From positions 71,714-135,713 of the forward strand of contig CABJCJ010000002.1 in assembly GCA_902364065.1 (NCBI GenBank): a stretch of DNA of 64,000 bases, in the 5' to 3' direction. The position numbers and the translations under genes were made by a program. Shown one piece after another: positions 8,959 to 18,521 of the stretch; position 1 is the stretch's first letter, and every line of letters begins with the position of its first letter. The DNA is from Veillonellaceae bacterium SB90 (GTDB taxonomy: Bacteria > Bacillota > Negativicutes > Selenomonadales > Selenomonadaceae). The notes under the pieces were generated by a model. The model ran no database searches. It saw only the letters and a list, made by a program, of their open reading frames with translations, and had not been told where the DNA came from.

Positions 8959-11582
8959 GCCTGACCCTCCTCCCGTTTCGCCTGCTCCTGCAGCTTGTAA
9001 AGTGCGTTCATGGCCTCAAGCGGCGTCATCGTCATGACATCGAGTGCCAAAAGCGACGACGCGAGGCTCGAGGAAAAGAGCGAGCCCATCGAAGCGTCCG
9101 CCTGCTTCTGTCCTGCCGAAACTGCAGCAGCCGCAGTCCCCTTGGACGCCTCTGCCGTCTGCCCGGCAGCCGGTACGGCCGCCTGCTCCGGCGCCGCGGC
9201 CTCGAGCTCCGCAAGGATTTCCTCGGCACGGGCCGTCACGGATTTTGGCAGACCCGCGAGGCGCGCGACGTGGATGCCGTACGACTTGTCCGCCGCGCCC
9301 TTGATGATGCGGCGCAGGAAGGCCACCTGCTTGCCGCGTTCCTTGACGGCCACGCAGTAATTCTTGATTTTCTCGTCCTCGAGGTCCGTGAGCTCATGGT
9401 AATGCGTCGCGAAAAGCGTCTTGGCATGGACCTTCTTCTCGATGTATTCGATGACGGCGCGCGCAATGCTCATGCCGTCGAATGTGCTCGTGCCGCGGCC
9501 AATCTCGTCGAGGATGACGAGGCTGTCCTTCGTCGCGTACTTCAGGATCTGCGCGACCTCATTCATCTCCACCATGAAGGTGCTCTGTCCGCTCACGAGG
9601 TCGTCACTCGCGCCGATGCGCGTGAAGATGCGGTCCACAGGCGAAATCGATGCCTCGCGCGCCGGGATGAAGCTGCCAATCTGCGCCATGAGCGTCAGAA
9701 GGGCCACCTGGCGCATGTAAGTGGACTTGCCGGCCATGTTCGGCCCCGTGATCAGCATGATCTCGCAATCGTGATGGTCGAGCTGCGTGTCGTTCGGCAC
9801 GAAGAGGTCGCGCGTCAGGATGCGCTCGACGAGCGGGTGGCGGCCATCCTTGATGTCGATGGCCCCGTTCATCGTCAGCTGCGGACGCACGTAATGATAC
9901 GTGCTGGCCGCTTCGGCGAGGCTCGCGAGCACATCGACGAGCGCGATTTCATGCGCAGTCTGCTGCACCTCAGTCAGATGCGCCTTGATTGTCTCGCGTA
10001 CCTCCGTGAAGAGATTGTATTCGATATTGACAATCTTTTCCTGTGCGCCGAGGATCTTCGTTTCGAATTCCTTGAGCTCCTCCGTGATGTAGCGCTCGGC
10101 GTTCGCGAGCGTCTGCTTGCGGATGTAGCGGTCCGGCACGAGCGACGTGCCGCTGTGGCGCACTTCAATATAGTAGCCAAATACCTTGTTGTAGCCGATC
10201 TTGAGCGTCTTGATTCCCGTCTGCTCGCGCTCGCGCTCCTCGATCTCCTGCAGCATAGCCTTGCTGTCGTGCGAGATGCGGCGGTACTCGTCGAGCTCTT
10301 CATTGTAGCCCGTCTTGATGATGCCGCCCTCGCGCAGGCTGATGCCCGGCTCATCGACGATGGACCGTTCCAGCAGGTCGACGAGCTCCGCGAAGCACTC
10401 GATGCCTGCCGCGCACTGCCGCAAGAGCTCCGACTTGACCCCCTTCATATTTTCCTTGATGCCCGGCAGGCACATCAGCGAAATCTTGAGGGCGATGAGG
10501 TCGCGCGCGTTGGCCGTGCCGACCTCGATGCGCGTCAGGAGGCGCTCGAAATCATGGATTTCCTTGCAGCCCTGCCGCACGCCGCCGCGCAGCGCGAAAT
10601 CCGCCGCAAACTCCTCCACGGCATCCTGCCGCCGGCTGATTTTCGGGATGCTTAAAAGCGGGTACTCGAGCCATTTCTTGAGGAGGCGGCTGCCCATGGC
10701 CGTTTCCGTGAAATCGAGCACATCGAGCAGTGTATCCTTCTTGCCGCCGTCACGCAGGTTGCGCGTAATCTCAAGATTGCGCAGCGTATACGTGTCGACC
10801 ACGAGATTTTCCGAAGCATCGAGATACGTGAGCTGGTTGAGGTGCGTAAGATCCGTCTTGACGGTCTCGTGCAGGTAATCGAGAAGTGTCGCGACGGCCG
10901 CCCTGGCCTCGGGTGCCGTCGGGCGTGTCGCCGCGTCGAAATGCTGGACGAGACGGTCATCGATGTGCGCCGACACCTCGTCGATCATCGTGAATGAGCA
11001 GTGCGGCAGGCGCAGCGCGATGAATTCGCGCAGATCCTGCTCAAAGGAAAGCCTGCCGACGAGCAAAAGCTCCGGCATCATGAGGCGGTAGAGCTCATCC
11101 TGCAGCATCTGCAGACGGTCCGGCCCCTGATAGATGCCGTAGAAGCACTCGCCCGTCGAGATATCCGCACCCGTCAGTACGATCTTTTCCGCCTGCTCAT
11201 AGACGAGTGCAATGTAATTGTTCTGCGCGTCTTTGAGCGCCGCTTCCGAGAGGACCGTGCCCGGCGTGATGATCTTGATGACCTCGCGCTTCGTCAGCCC
11301 CTTGGCCTTCGGATCGCCGATCTGCTCGGCGATGGCCACCTTGTAGCCCTTCTGCACGAGCTTGTTGACATAAGTCTCCGCCGCATGATACGGCACGCCG
11401 CACATCGGCGCATTATCCGGATTCTTGCTGCGGCTCGTCAGCGTCAGCCCGAGCTCCTTCGATACGAGCTTTGCATCGTCAAAAAACATCTCATAAAAAT
11501 CACCGAGACGGAAGAACAGGATCGTACCGGGATTCTGCTCCTTCGCCGCGAGATACTGACGCATCATCGGTGTCATTTCCAT
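8955..11582 (-). CDS. mutS: DNA mismatch recognition protein MutS
   Basis: 875 residues. The mismatch-reading Phe-x-Glu is in RLGDFYEMF (F29, E31). The Walker A motif is GPNMAGKST, and DEIGRGTSTFDG gives the Walker B/switch region. An Ala/Pro-rich segment precedes the C-terminal tetramerisation tail. The start is set at the ATG at 11582, nine bases after CAGGAGGTG; the GTG four codons upstream overlaps that site and is unlikely. It partners MutL, encoded immediately downstream with a four-base overlap, and miaB lies upstream. Confidence 0.97.
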   Translation of the reverse strand: MEMTPMMRQYLAAKEQNPGTILFFRLGDFYEMFFDDAKLVSKELGLTLTSRSKNPDNAPMCGVPYHAAETYVNKLVQKGYKVAIAEQIGDPKAKGLTKREVIKIITPGTVLSEAALKDAQNNYIALVYEQAEKIVLTGADISTGECFYGIYQGPDRLQMLQDELYRLMMPELLLVGRLSFEQDLREFIALRLPHCSFTMIDEVSAHIDDRLVQHFDAATRPTAPEARAAVATLLDYLHETVKTDLTHLNQLTYLDASENLVVDTYTLRNLEITRNLRDGGKKDTLLDVLDFTETAMGSRLLKKWLEYPLLSIPKISRRQDAVEEFAADFALRGGVRQGCKEIHDFERLLTRIEVGTANARDLIALKISLMCLPGIKENMKGVKSELLRQCAAGIECFAELVDLLERSIVDEPGISLREGGIIKTGYNEELDEYRRISHDSKAMLQEIEEREREQTGIKTLKIGYNKVFGYYIEVRHSGTSLVPDRYIRKQTLANAERYITEELKEFETKILGAQEKIVNIEYNLFTEVRETIKAHLTEVQQTAHEIALVDVLASLAEAASTYHYVRPQLTMNGAIDIKDGRHPLVERILTRDLFVPNDTQLDHHDCEIMLITGPNMAGKSTYMRQVALLTLMAQIGSFIPAREASISPVDRIFTRIGASDDLVSGQSTFMVEMNEVAQILKYATKDSLVILDEIGRGTSTFDGMSIARAVIEYIEKKVHAKTLFATHYHELTDLEDEKIKNYCVAVKERGKQVAFLRRIIKGAADKSYGIHVARLAGLPKSVTARAEEILAELEAAAPEQAAVPAAGQTAEASKGTAAAAVSAGQKQADASMGSLFSSSLASSLLALDVMTMTPLEAMNALYKLQEQAKREEGQA

Positions 11583-11652
11583 CGATAGAAACACCTCCTG
11601 TAAAAAAATTCAGCGCTGCTTCCCTTCTCGTCCGGCAGCCGATAAAACGAGA

Positions 11653-11680
11653 AAAGGCCCTCCCGCAGGAAGACCTTTTC
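11653..11680 (-). terminator. Hairpin terminator between miaB and mutS
   Basis: The stem GGTCTTCC / GGGAGGGCC, flanked by A and T runs, forms a hairpin followed on the minus strand by TTTTCTCGTTTT. It lies in the 150-base gap between miaB and mutS, so mutS may be expressed by read-through or from its own unseen promoter. Confidence 0.65.
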
Positions 11681-11735
11681 CATCTGTTAAAAACCAGCCT
11701 GTTCCCCTGCAGGCAGTCATACCAGGGATTTTCAC

Positions 11736-13070
11736 TCAGTGGACGCGCTCGCCCTTGAGCACCCAGGTCTGCGGGTGCGTGATCTTCACCGTCACGAAAT
11801 CGCCTGGCTGCTCGCCGTCATGCGCGAACAGGACGATCTTGTTCGTGCGCGTGCGCCCAGACCAGACGGCCGCGTCATTCTTGCTCGGCCCCTCGACCAT
11901 GACCTCGACTTCCCTGCCGAGCAGTTTCGTATTGATCTCGAGGCTGATCTCATTCTGCACATCCATGAGCTGCTGCAGGCGCGCCTTCTTGACATCCTCC
12001 GGCACCTGGTCCTCCATCTTCGCGGCCGGCGTGCCCGAACGCTTCGAATAAATGAAGGTATAGGCCGAATCGTAGCGGATTTCGCGCAGGAAATCGAGCA
12101 TCTGCGCAAAATCCTCATCCGTCTCGCCCGGGAAACCCACGATGAGATCCGTCGTCAGGCTGACCTCGGGGATGGCCGCGCGGATGCGGCGCACGAGATC
12201 CTTGTAGGATTCCACTGTGTAGACACGGTTCATGGCCTTTAAAATGCGGTTGCTGCCGTACTGCACGGGCAGATGGATGTGCTCGCAGAGATGCTCGCCG
12301 TCACGGATGGCCGCGATGACCTTATCCGACAGATCCTTCGGATGCGACGTCATGAAGCGCACGCGGCGAATGCCCGGCACCTCGTCGACCATCTTCAGGA
12401 GATCGGCGAAATCCGCCTGCTTGTGGTCCTTGCCGTACGAATTGACATTCTGCCCGAGCAGCGTGACCTCCTCGTAGCCGGCTGCGACGGCCTCCCGGAC
12501 TTCCTTCACGATTTCCTCCGGCAGACGGCTGCGCTCGCGTCCGCGCACATACGGCACGATGCAGTACGTGCAGAAATTGTTGCAGCCGTACATGATGGGA
12601 ATCCACGCCGAGAGCTTGCCGCTGCGCGCCACCGGCACATCATCCGGCAGCTCCGTTTCGCCGAGCTCCACATCGACGACATGGCCGTGCTCCGCCTCGA
12701 TCTCGCGCACCACGCGCGTGAGCTCATGCACCTTGTTCGTGCCGAGCACGAAATCGATATGCGGCGCACGCTTGATGAGAGCCTCGCCCTCCTTCTGTGC
12801 CATGCAGCCCGTGATGCCGAAGATCAGATCCGGATTCTGCCGTTTGAGATGCTTGATCTCTCCGATCTTGCCGTAGACGCGGTCTTCCGCCGTCTCGCGC
12901 ACGCAGCACGTATTGATGAGGATGAGGTCAGCCTCTCCCATCTCCTCCGTCGGCTCATACCCAATCGTCTTCAACTGCCCCAGCATGCGCTCCGCATCGC
13001 TCTGATTCATCTGACAGCCATAGACAATCAGATGCGCGAAACGATGTACCTTGCCATCGATACGTTTCAT
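11736..13070 (-). CDS. miaB: tRNA-2-methylthio-N6-dimethylallyladenosine synthase MiaB
   Basis: 444 residues, a radical-SAM methylthiotransferase that acts on i6A37 of tRNAs reading UNN codons. The N-terminal UPF0004 domain carries three cluster cysteines (YGCQMN, NTCCVRE, TGCMAQ). The radical-SAM motif is MYGCNNFCTYCIVPYVRGRE (CxxxCxxC). The C-terminal TRAM domain is near GREVEVMVEGPSKND. The ATG at 13070 is preceded by AAAGGATGG. Its substrate-forming partner MiaA is encoded elsewhere in the window, at 46.3-47.2 kb. Confidence 0.96.
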   Translation of the reverse strand: MKRIDGKVHRFAHLIVYGCQMNQSDAERMLGQLKTIGYEPTEEMGEADLILINTCCVRETAEDRVYGKIGEIKHLKRQNPDLIFGITGCMAQKEGEALIKRAPHIDFVLGTNKVHELTRVVREIEAEHGHVVDVELGETELPDDVPVARSGKLSAWIPIMYGCNNFCTYCIVPYVRGRERSRLPEEIVKEVREAVAAGYEEVTLLGQNVNSYGKDHKQADFADLLKMVDEVPGIRRVRFMTSHPKDLSDKVIAAIRDGEHLCEHIHLPVQYGSNRILKAMNRVYTVESYKDLVRRIRAAIPEVSLTTDLIVGFPGETDEDFAQMLDFLREIRYDSAYTFIYSKRSGTPAAKMEDQVPEDVKKARLQQLMDVQNEISLEINTKLLGREVEVMVEGPSKNDAAVWSGRTRTNKIVLFAHDGEQPGDFVTVKITHPQTWVLKGERVH

Positions 13071-13119
13071 ATATATAATCCATCCTTTATTCCATGTATT
13101 CCATGATAGTCAATAGCAT

Positions 13120-13148
13120 ATTTTATCAGAATCCTACCATTTTGTCCA
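13120..13148 (-). promoter_or_regulatory. Promoter of the miaB-mutS-mutL unit
   Basis: Minus strand: -35 TGGACA (13143-13148), 17-base spacer, -10 TAAAAT (13120-13125), 50 bases before the miaB ATG. Confidence 0.55.
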
Positions 13149-13179
13149 TACTGAGATCGTACAGAAAAGCCTTATCCAC

Positions 13180-13215
13180 GGACCTCTTCCACCGCTTCGC
13201 GGTCCCCTTTCCCCG
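13180..13215 (+). repeat. Flanking direct repeat, left copy
   Basis: 36-base element GGACCTCTTCCACCGCTTCG followed by CGGTCCCCTTTCCCCG. It matches 21162-21198 in the same orientation with one indel and one substitution. The two copies bracket the Wadjet operon. The sequence has the style of dispersed intergenic REP-like elements, so it may not be specific to the island. Confidence 0.7.
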
Positions 13216-13300
13216 CTTTTCGTTTTTCTATCAGAACGGCCAGTCAATGCCGATGTTGCCTGACACTTCTTAGGCCAGTCGCTGTGGTCCGTGCGCAAAA

Positions 13301-16300
13301 TCAATCAAAGAGCCCGAGCTGGTCGTAGGAGTTGAGTCGGGCCAGGCTTTCGGGATGGTGTTCTTCGAAGAAGGCGGTCTTGACCTCCTGCTCGGGAATC
13401 ACCGTCCTGCTCTTGTGGTCAGCCGTATCGGCAAAGCGGCAGCTGTAGACGACGGGGAAGTATTTGCGGATGAAGCTGCCTTCCTGATGGGCTGTCAGCG
13501 CGATGATCTGGAAGCCCAGCTGCTGCGCGATGAAAAAGACCGGGCTAAGAACATGGTCGCTCGAAGCCTTGCCAAACGGGTTATCTGCGACGACCACGCG
13601 CGTATTGTATTTGGCTTTCCGGATATGGCAGCGCTTCTCCGAAAGGTAATTGAGACATCCGAGGAACAGGGCCATATTCTTGCTCCACGTCTCGCCGCCC
13701 GACCACTGATTCGATTCTTCCCATGGATAGGGCCGCTCTGAGAAGGTATTGCCGCTCGTCGCTTTGCGGCAACGTACCTTGACGGCCTGATTCCCGAGCA
13801 CGACATGAAGCATCTGCTGGGTACGCAGCCGTTTCTCGAGCGTATCGCGGATTTTCTTGCCATCTTCCTGGCCGAGTTCATCGTGATACGCGTCGCCATC
13901 GAGCTCCTGCGCCAGGTTGTTCAGATAGGACCGGATGGCCGTGCGGGCCGCGGCTTCCTCCCATTCCGGCAGCTGGATCATGATGATGTCCTTTGCCGCC
14001 TCGCCCACCTTGACGCGCGTCCTCGAGGCAAGCTCTTTCAAGCCGTCACAGACCGACTGCAGATGAAGAATCATGTGCCGAAGCATATGCTCCATATGCG
14101 CCAGATGACTCCTGCGCTCCTCCTCGAAGAGGCTGATGGCCCCCTGCAGGCGTTCCCTGCTCTTCGTCTGCCAATCAAGATATTCCTCGTAGCGCTCCTT
14201 GCTGCGCAGGCCGTCGACGATGCTGCGGCGCATCCGTTCTTCATGCACCTTGTCCTCACAGTAGAGGATGAACGCATTCTTCTGCTTCTCTCCGGCGCGC
14301 TGGCGCTGCTTTGCCGTCTCGAATGCCGTCTCCGCCTGCTCCAGACATGAGGCAATCCGTGTAGAAAGCTCCGAGCTGCCGGCGTCTTCTTCGAGCTTTT
14401 CGGGAAGCACCATGGGGATTTCCTCGCGAGCAAAGCCAAGCTGTTCGTTGCGGATTTCCAGCTGATGCACGAGTCCATCGAGAGCTTTTTCCTCGCGTCC
14501 GTTTGCCTGCAGTTGTGCCGTCAGTTCAGAGGCGAGCTTCCTCAATACTTCCTGCTGCTGCGCCGCCTCGCGCTGCACGTCTTCAAAAGGCTGCACAAGA
14601 GGCGTATAAACGCCGTATTCGCGCTCATGACGCGCCCGCTCGTTCTCGCACTGTCCGTCCTGTCGGTTGTACGTATCCTGCCGCGCCCGGCATTCCTTTT
14701 CGGCCTGCTGCTGTGCCTTCTTAAGCTGATGGGATGCCTGCAGCAGCGTTTCTTCGCGCAGGGCACCATCCTCCGGATAGACGAACGTCTCGTCGAGCTC
14801 CGTCTCCGCCCGGCGCTGCTGCTCGCAAATCTCTTTTTGCAGGCGTTTCTTGTCGGCCTGTGACTGGGCAATCTGTGCCTCGAGGCGCGCCCGGCTGCTG
14901 TCGGCACCTTCCAGTTGGCTCTGCAGGCGGCGCCGCGTTTCCGCCAGTGCCTCATAGGAAAGTCTCTCTTGCGGCAGGACGGCCGTTTCCTGCTGCACAT
15001 CCGGATAGTACATCATGTGCCGCACTTCCTGCAGGCGCGTTTCGGCCCCGGCCTCGTCATACGTCAGCGCATCCTGCTGACGGCGCAGGGCATCCAGTTC
15101 CCCCGTCAACCGCTTTTCCTCTGCCTGCAGGACTGCGCAGGCCTGCAAAAGCTCGCTGTTACGCGCGAGGATTTCCTGGTGCTGGCGACGCAGTTCCTTA
15201 TACTGCGCCAGTTGCCGGAGGCCATAGGAAAGCCCGGTCTCCCGTCTCTCCGCCTCCTGATGCTTCTTGCGGAAGCCCTCGGCATTCTGGCGGCACTGCT
15301 CCTGATTCCGGCGGGCTTCCCGCAGCACATGCTGCGTGCGCGAAAGGGCCTCCTGCAGCGACTGATACGCATCCCGCTGCTCGCGGTACCAAGTAAAGGG
15401 ATACCGTTCCTCAAACTGCTTCAGGACTTGCAGCGAATGGCTGAGTTCCTGCCATTCCCGGTCATTTTCCCGCAGCAGGCCGTCAGCCCGGTCAGCCTCC
15501 TCCCGCATGGCGTCGAGCCAGTCACGGAACGCTGCCGGCTGCATGACGCGCTGCCAGTGCGAAGGTGCTACGATATGCAGGCCGCCGGTCAGCGTCTCCC
15601 CTGCCACGATGGCCCTTGCCTGCTGCTCGGACAGGATGAAGACAGGCTCAAAGAAATCCCCGGCCTCCTTTGCAAGAAGGCGCTGGAGCTGCGGCACATC
15701 CTCCTCCATGACCACGACGCTGAGTGCCCAGAACGGATATCGCGCATAAATCTCCTGTTGTTTCTCAGCCACGGCTTCCACGTGCAGCTGGAAGAATTCC
15801 ACGCCGCTCTTGAGGAATACGAACTCGCTGCTCCAGGCTTCGATCTTGTCAAGCAGGACAGGATCCGCCGCGAATGCCTCGAGCCCATCGTAGAGATCCA
15901 GCCAGCGATGGGCCTGCCGGCGCTTCTTGTCGAGGTCGTTATGCTGCTTTTCATGCATGACGACGGCATCGCCGAGCTGCTGGGCAAAGTATTCCGCCTG
16001 ACGGTAGAGATCCGCTGCCTCGCGGGTGGTGTTGGCGCACTGCGGCCATTTCTGCAGATTCGCGAATACATCGCGCGCCGCCGTCGTCACGCGGTCCAGA
16101 GCGACCGTCCGCTCCTGCAGGGCCTGCTGCTGTTCATCACGGGCCTTTTCGGCTTCCGCAATCTGTCCGGCGGCCTTCTCTCCCTCTTCTTCGAAAAAGG
16201 CAATGTTCTGCGCATAATCATCCCGGTTCTTCCGGACTTCTGCCAGTTCCCGCCGCCAGGCCTGTTCCTGGGCATCCACATCCTGATGGACGGCATCGGT

Positions 16301-17776
16301 GAAGAGTTCCTGCTCGATGACTTCCTGCTGCGCGACAAGCGCGCCGATGCGCCCTTCGCCGCTGTCGATCTCCTGCCGGAGCTTCTGCTGACGGCGATGG
16401 TTCTCCCTCTGCTTTGCCTGACACGCAGCTTCGTGCTGCTTCTGCGTCTCCCGCTGCTGCCGGATTTCCTGGATGCGCGCTTCATGCTTCTGCTCCTGCT
16501 GCTGGAACCATCCATGAAGCCAGGCGCCATTCTCCTTGAGCTGGGCGGCAAGCTCCTGCGTCTTCTGGTCGGCTGCCAGGAGAGAAAGTGCCCGCTGACG
16601 CTCGGCAAGCAGGCCCTCGGCCTGTGCGAGCTCCTGTTTCCTACGGGCATAGCTGAGATTGGCGGACATGGTCTGATTATCCCGATACGCCTGTGCCGCA
16701 TCGTCAGACGCGCGTTTTGCTTCTTCATAAGCAGCTCGTGCCTCCTCACAGGCAGCCTCAGCGGCCGCCACGCGGCAGGCCGACAGGATTTCCCGGTTCT
16801 TCTGGCGCTGGGCATCGTTTTCCTGCTGGCGCATTACCAGCGTTTCCTGTTCCTGCTGACAGGCAGCCCGCGCGCGGCGTACCTGCTGGTCGTACGCCTT
16901 GAGCAGTCCATTCTGATGCAGGAGCTCCTGCTCCGCCTCATACTGTGCCTTCTTCACGGCCGTATAATCCTGCATCTGCGCGAGGATTCCCTGCATCTCC
17001 CCGATGCGTTTCTCGAGGCGAATCTGCTGCTTGACATGTTCGCGCTGGCTCTCAAAAAGCGCAGCAAAGCCATTACCTTTCTGCTGACCATGAGCGGCCG
17101 CCGCCAGACCTTCCTCCACCGTCGGGATCAGCAGGCGGTCCACGAGCTCTGCCGTCGTGCGGCAATTGTTGAAATACGCCTCGACGCCGCCCTCCGTCTC
17201 GTTGATGGCCGCAATCTTATCCCATTCCGACGCGATGAGCTTGAAGTGCTCTTCGATGTAATCCTCATAGGCCTGCAAGGTATCATATTCCGAAAAGAAA
17301 TGAGCCAGCATATGGCGTTCCGCCGTACTGCGGAAGAATGCGGTCATTTCCTCTTTCGTCGCCGGCCGTTCCCTGCTGCCCTCCTTCTGCACGAATGGCA
17401 GCGTATCGAGGCGAACGGAGGATTCCGGCGTGTACTCCATGGCAAATTCCTGGCTGCCGAGCTGGTCCTTGCTGTTGCGGAAAAGCGTCACGGCCGTCAG
17501 TGCATAGCGGCGCGGCCGGTCCTCAAGAATCCACTCCACGGCGATATGCGCCGCTGAGTTGCTGAGCTGCAGCGTTTCCTGGATCTTGCGCTGCGCCACG
17601 GATTTGCGCGGCAGCACCGCCTGTATGAGCGTCTGTACGAACACCGTCTTGCCCGCGCCATTCTCGAGCAGCAGGATGGCATTGTAGCCGTCAAAGCGAA
17701 AGATCGTATCGATGTAGCGTTTGTGTCCATGGTCATAGACCACATTCGTAAAGCGAATCCTACTGATGGATGGCAT
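13301..17776 (-). CDS. jetC: Wadjet JetC: SMC/MukB-like ATPase
   Basis: About 1491 residues. The SMC-type ATPase of a Wadjet complex, which extrudes DNA loops and presents small circular DNA to the JetD nuclease. The N-terminal head has LENGAGKT (Walker A, about residues 37-44). A very long Gln/Glu/Arg-rich coiled coil fills the middle. The C-terminal head has NQWSGGETWSKNM (ABC signature, SGGE near 1359) and VVVADNPFGKASS (Walker B, about 1394-1405). Walker B carries DN where most SMC ATPases have DE; this may be normal for the subfamily. I use the ATG at 17776, eight to nine bases after AAAGGAG; the in-frame ATG at 17782 is an alternative. It overlaps the jetB end by 17 bases and is last in the D-A-B-C operon. 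Confidence 0.9.
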   Translation of the reverse strand: MPSISRIRFTNVVYDHGHKRYIDTIFRFDGYNAILLLENGAGKTVFVQTLIQAVLPRKSVAQRKIQETLQLSNSAAHIAVEWILEDRPRRYALTAVTLFRNSKDQLGSQEFAMEYTPESSVRLDTLPFVQKEGSRERPATKEEMTAFFRSTAERHMLAHFFSEYDTLQAYEDYIEEHFKLIASEWDKIAAINETEGGVEAYFNNCRTTAELVDRLLIPTVEEGLAAAAHGQQKGNGFAALFESQREHVKQQIRLEKRIGEMQGILAQMQDYTAVKKAQYEAEQELLHQNGLLKAYDQQVRRARAACQQEQETLVMRQQENDAQRQKNREILSACRVAAAEAACEEARAAYEEAKRASDDAAQAYRDNQTMSANLSYARRKQELAQAEGLLAERQRALSLLAADQKTQELAAQLKENGAWLHGWFQQQEQKHEARIQEIRQQRETQKQHEAACQAKQRENHRRQQKLRQEIDSGEGRIGALVAQQEVIEQELFTDAVHQDVDAQEQAWRRELAEVRKNRDDYAQNIAFFEEEGEKAAGQIAEAEKARDEQQQALQERTVALDRVTTAARDVFANLQKWPQCANTTREAADLYRQAEYFAQQLGDAVVMHEKQHNDLDKKRRQAHRWLDLYDGLEAFAADPVLLDKIEAWSSEFVFLKSGVEFFQLHVEAVAEKQQEIYARYPFWALSVVVMEEDVPQLQRLLAKEAGDFFEPVFILSEQQARAIVAGETLTGGLHIVAPSHWQRVMQPAAFRDWLDAMREEADRADGLLRENDREWQELSHSLQVLKQFEERYPFTWYREQRDAYQSLQEALSRTQHVLREARRNQEQCRQNAEGFRKKHQEAERRETGLSYGLRQLAQYKELRRQHQEILARNSELLQACAVLQAEEKRLTGELDALRRQQDALTYDEAGAETRLQEVRHMMYYPDVQQETAVLPQERLSYEALAETRRRLQSQLEGADSSRARLEAQIAQSQADKKRLQKEICEQQRRAETELDETFVYPEDGALREETLLQASHQLKKAQQQAEKECRARQDTYNRQDGQCENERARHEREYGVYTPLVQPFEDVQREAAQQQEVLRKLASELTAQLQANGREEKALDGLVHQLEIRNEQLGFAREEIPMVLPEKLEEDAGSSELSTRIASCLEQAETAFETAKQRQRAGEKQKNAFILYCEDKVHEERMRRSIVDGLRSKERYEEYLDWQTKSRERLQGAISLFEEERRSHLAHMEHMLRHMILHLQSVCDGLKELASRTRVKVGEAAKDIIMIQLPEWEEAAARTAIRSYLNNLAQELDGDAYHDELGQEDGKKIRDTLEKRLRTQQMLHVVLGNQAVKVRCRKATSGNTFSERPYPWEESNQWSGGETWSKNMALFLGCLNYLSEKRCHIRKAKYNTRVVVADNPFGKASSDHVLSPVFFIAQQLGFQIIALTAHQEGSFIRKYFPVVYSCRFADTADHKSRTVIPEQEVKTAFFEEHHPESLARLNSYDQLGLFD

Positions 17777-18521
17777 GGTCATCCGCTCCTTTCTCCCCGT
17801 CCTGCACGTCCTTGTGATCCAGTTCATACATGAAATCCAGGATGCCGTTGTTATAGCTCGCTTCCATGAAGTAGTTCGCAAAGATGGCCCTTGCCTTTTC
17901 CGTCAGCACGAGCTCGTCGTTGCCGATTTCCCGCACGAGATGCTGCTGCAGCAGGAAGGATCTGGCCATGTTCAAAAAGCTCAGGCGGCTGTTTGTCCGG
18001 GCGTCCTGTTTCCTGGCCGTTTCCTTGATGCTGTCGAGGTCATCCCACTTCCGCATGAGCGTCAGCCAATTGAAATTCATCGCGCCCTCAGCAGCCTTGA
18101 GCGTCTCCTCGTCATGGCGGTGCAGCGATTCGATGCGGCCGTTCATGGCTTCAAGCCAGGTGCTCATGCTCACGAAGTCCGCCGGCTCCTGCGTCTGATA
18201 GCTGTCGTAGAAGCAGCCGAACAGGACAATGATGGAAAGGTACAACAGGTAAATGTCCATATTGACCGCTTTCGATGTCATGTATCGTTTCTTGAACGCC
18301 TCATTGCTGATATGGAACGGCGATTCAAGTGAGGCCGGCAGAAGATACAGATAATCGGCATCGCTGATCAGCACACACTGCACCTGCCCGACGAAGCGCT
18401 CCACGAAATGGCGGACTTCCTCATTCTCCCAGTAGGCGGAAATCTCCGCCTTGCGCACTTGGCCGCTGGCTGCCAGACGCGCATAGATGTCAAAGGCCAG
18501 CATCACATTATCTTCTATCAT
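17760..18521 (-). CDS. jetB: Wadjet JetB: kite-type accessory subunit (DUF6063-like)
   Basis: 253 residues. By position between the kleisin-like and SMC-like genes this is the MukE/kite-like JetB subunit, which bridges kleisin and SMC heads. The sequence shows the expected mixed helical winged-helix character (VRKAEISAYWENEEVRHFVERF near the start; LLQQHLVREIGNDELVLTEKA near the end). I recall it as resembling DUF6063 proteins of Wadjet operons in Firmicutes, which would need a profile search. Start and upstream stop overlap by four bases (ATGA), typical of coupled translation. Confidence 0.82.
   Translation of the reverse strand: MIEDNVMLAFDIYARLAASGQVRKAEISAYWENEEVRHFVERFVGQVQCVLISDADYLYLLPASLESPFHISNEAFKKRYMTSKAVNMDIYLLYLSIIVLFGCFYDSYQTQEPADFVSMSTWLEAMNGRIESLHRHDEETLKAAEGAMNFNWLTLMRKWDDLDSIKETARKQDARTNSRLSFLNMARSFLLQQHLVREIGNDELVLTEKARAIFANYFMEASYNNGILDFMYELDHKDVQDGEKGADDHAIHQ

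Noticed and set aside
14915..17557. 880-codon open frame on the plus strand opposite jetC
   Set aside because: Antisense shadow of a GC-rich coiled-coil gene: composition is Leu/Arg-rich, with no domain, no ribosome site and a strong real gene opposite.
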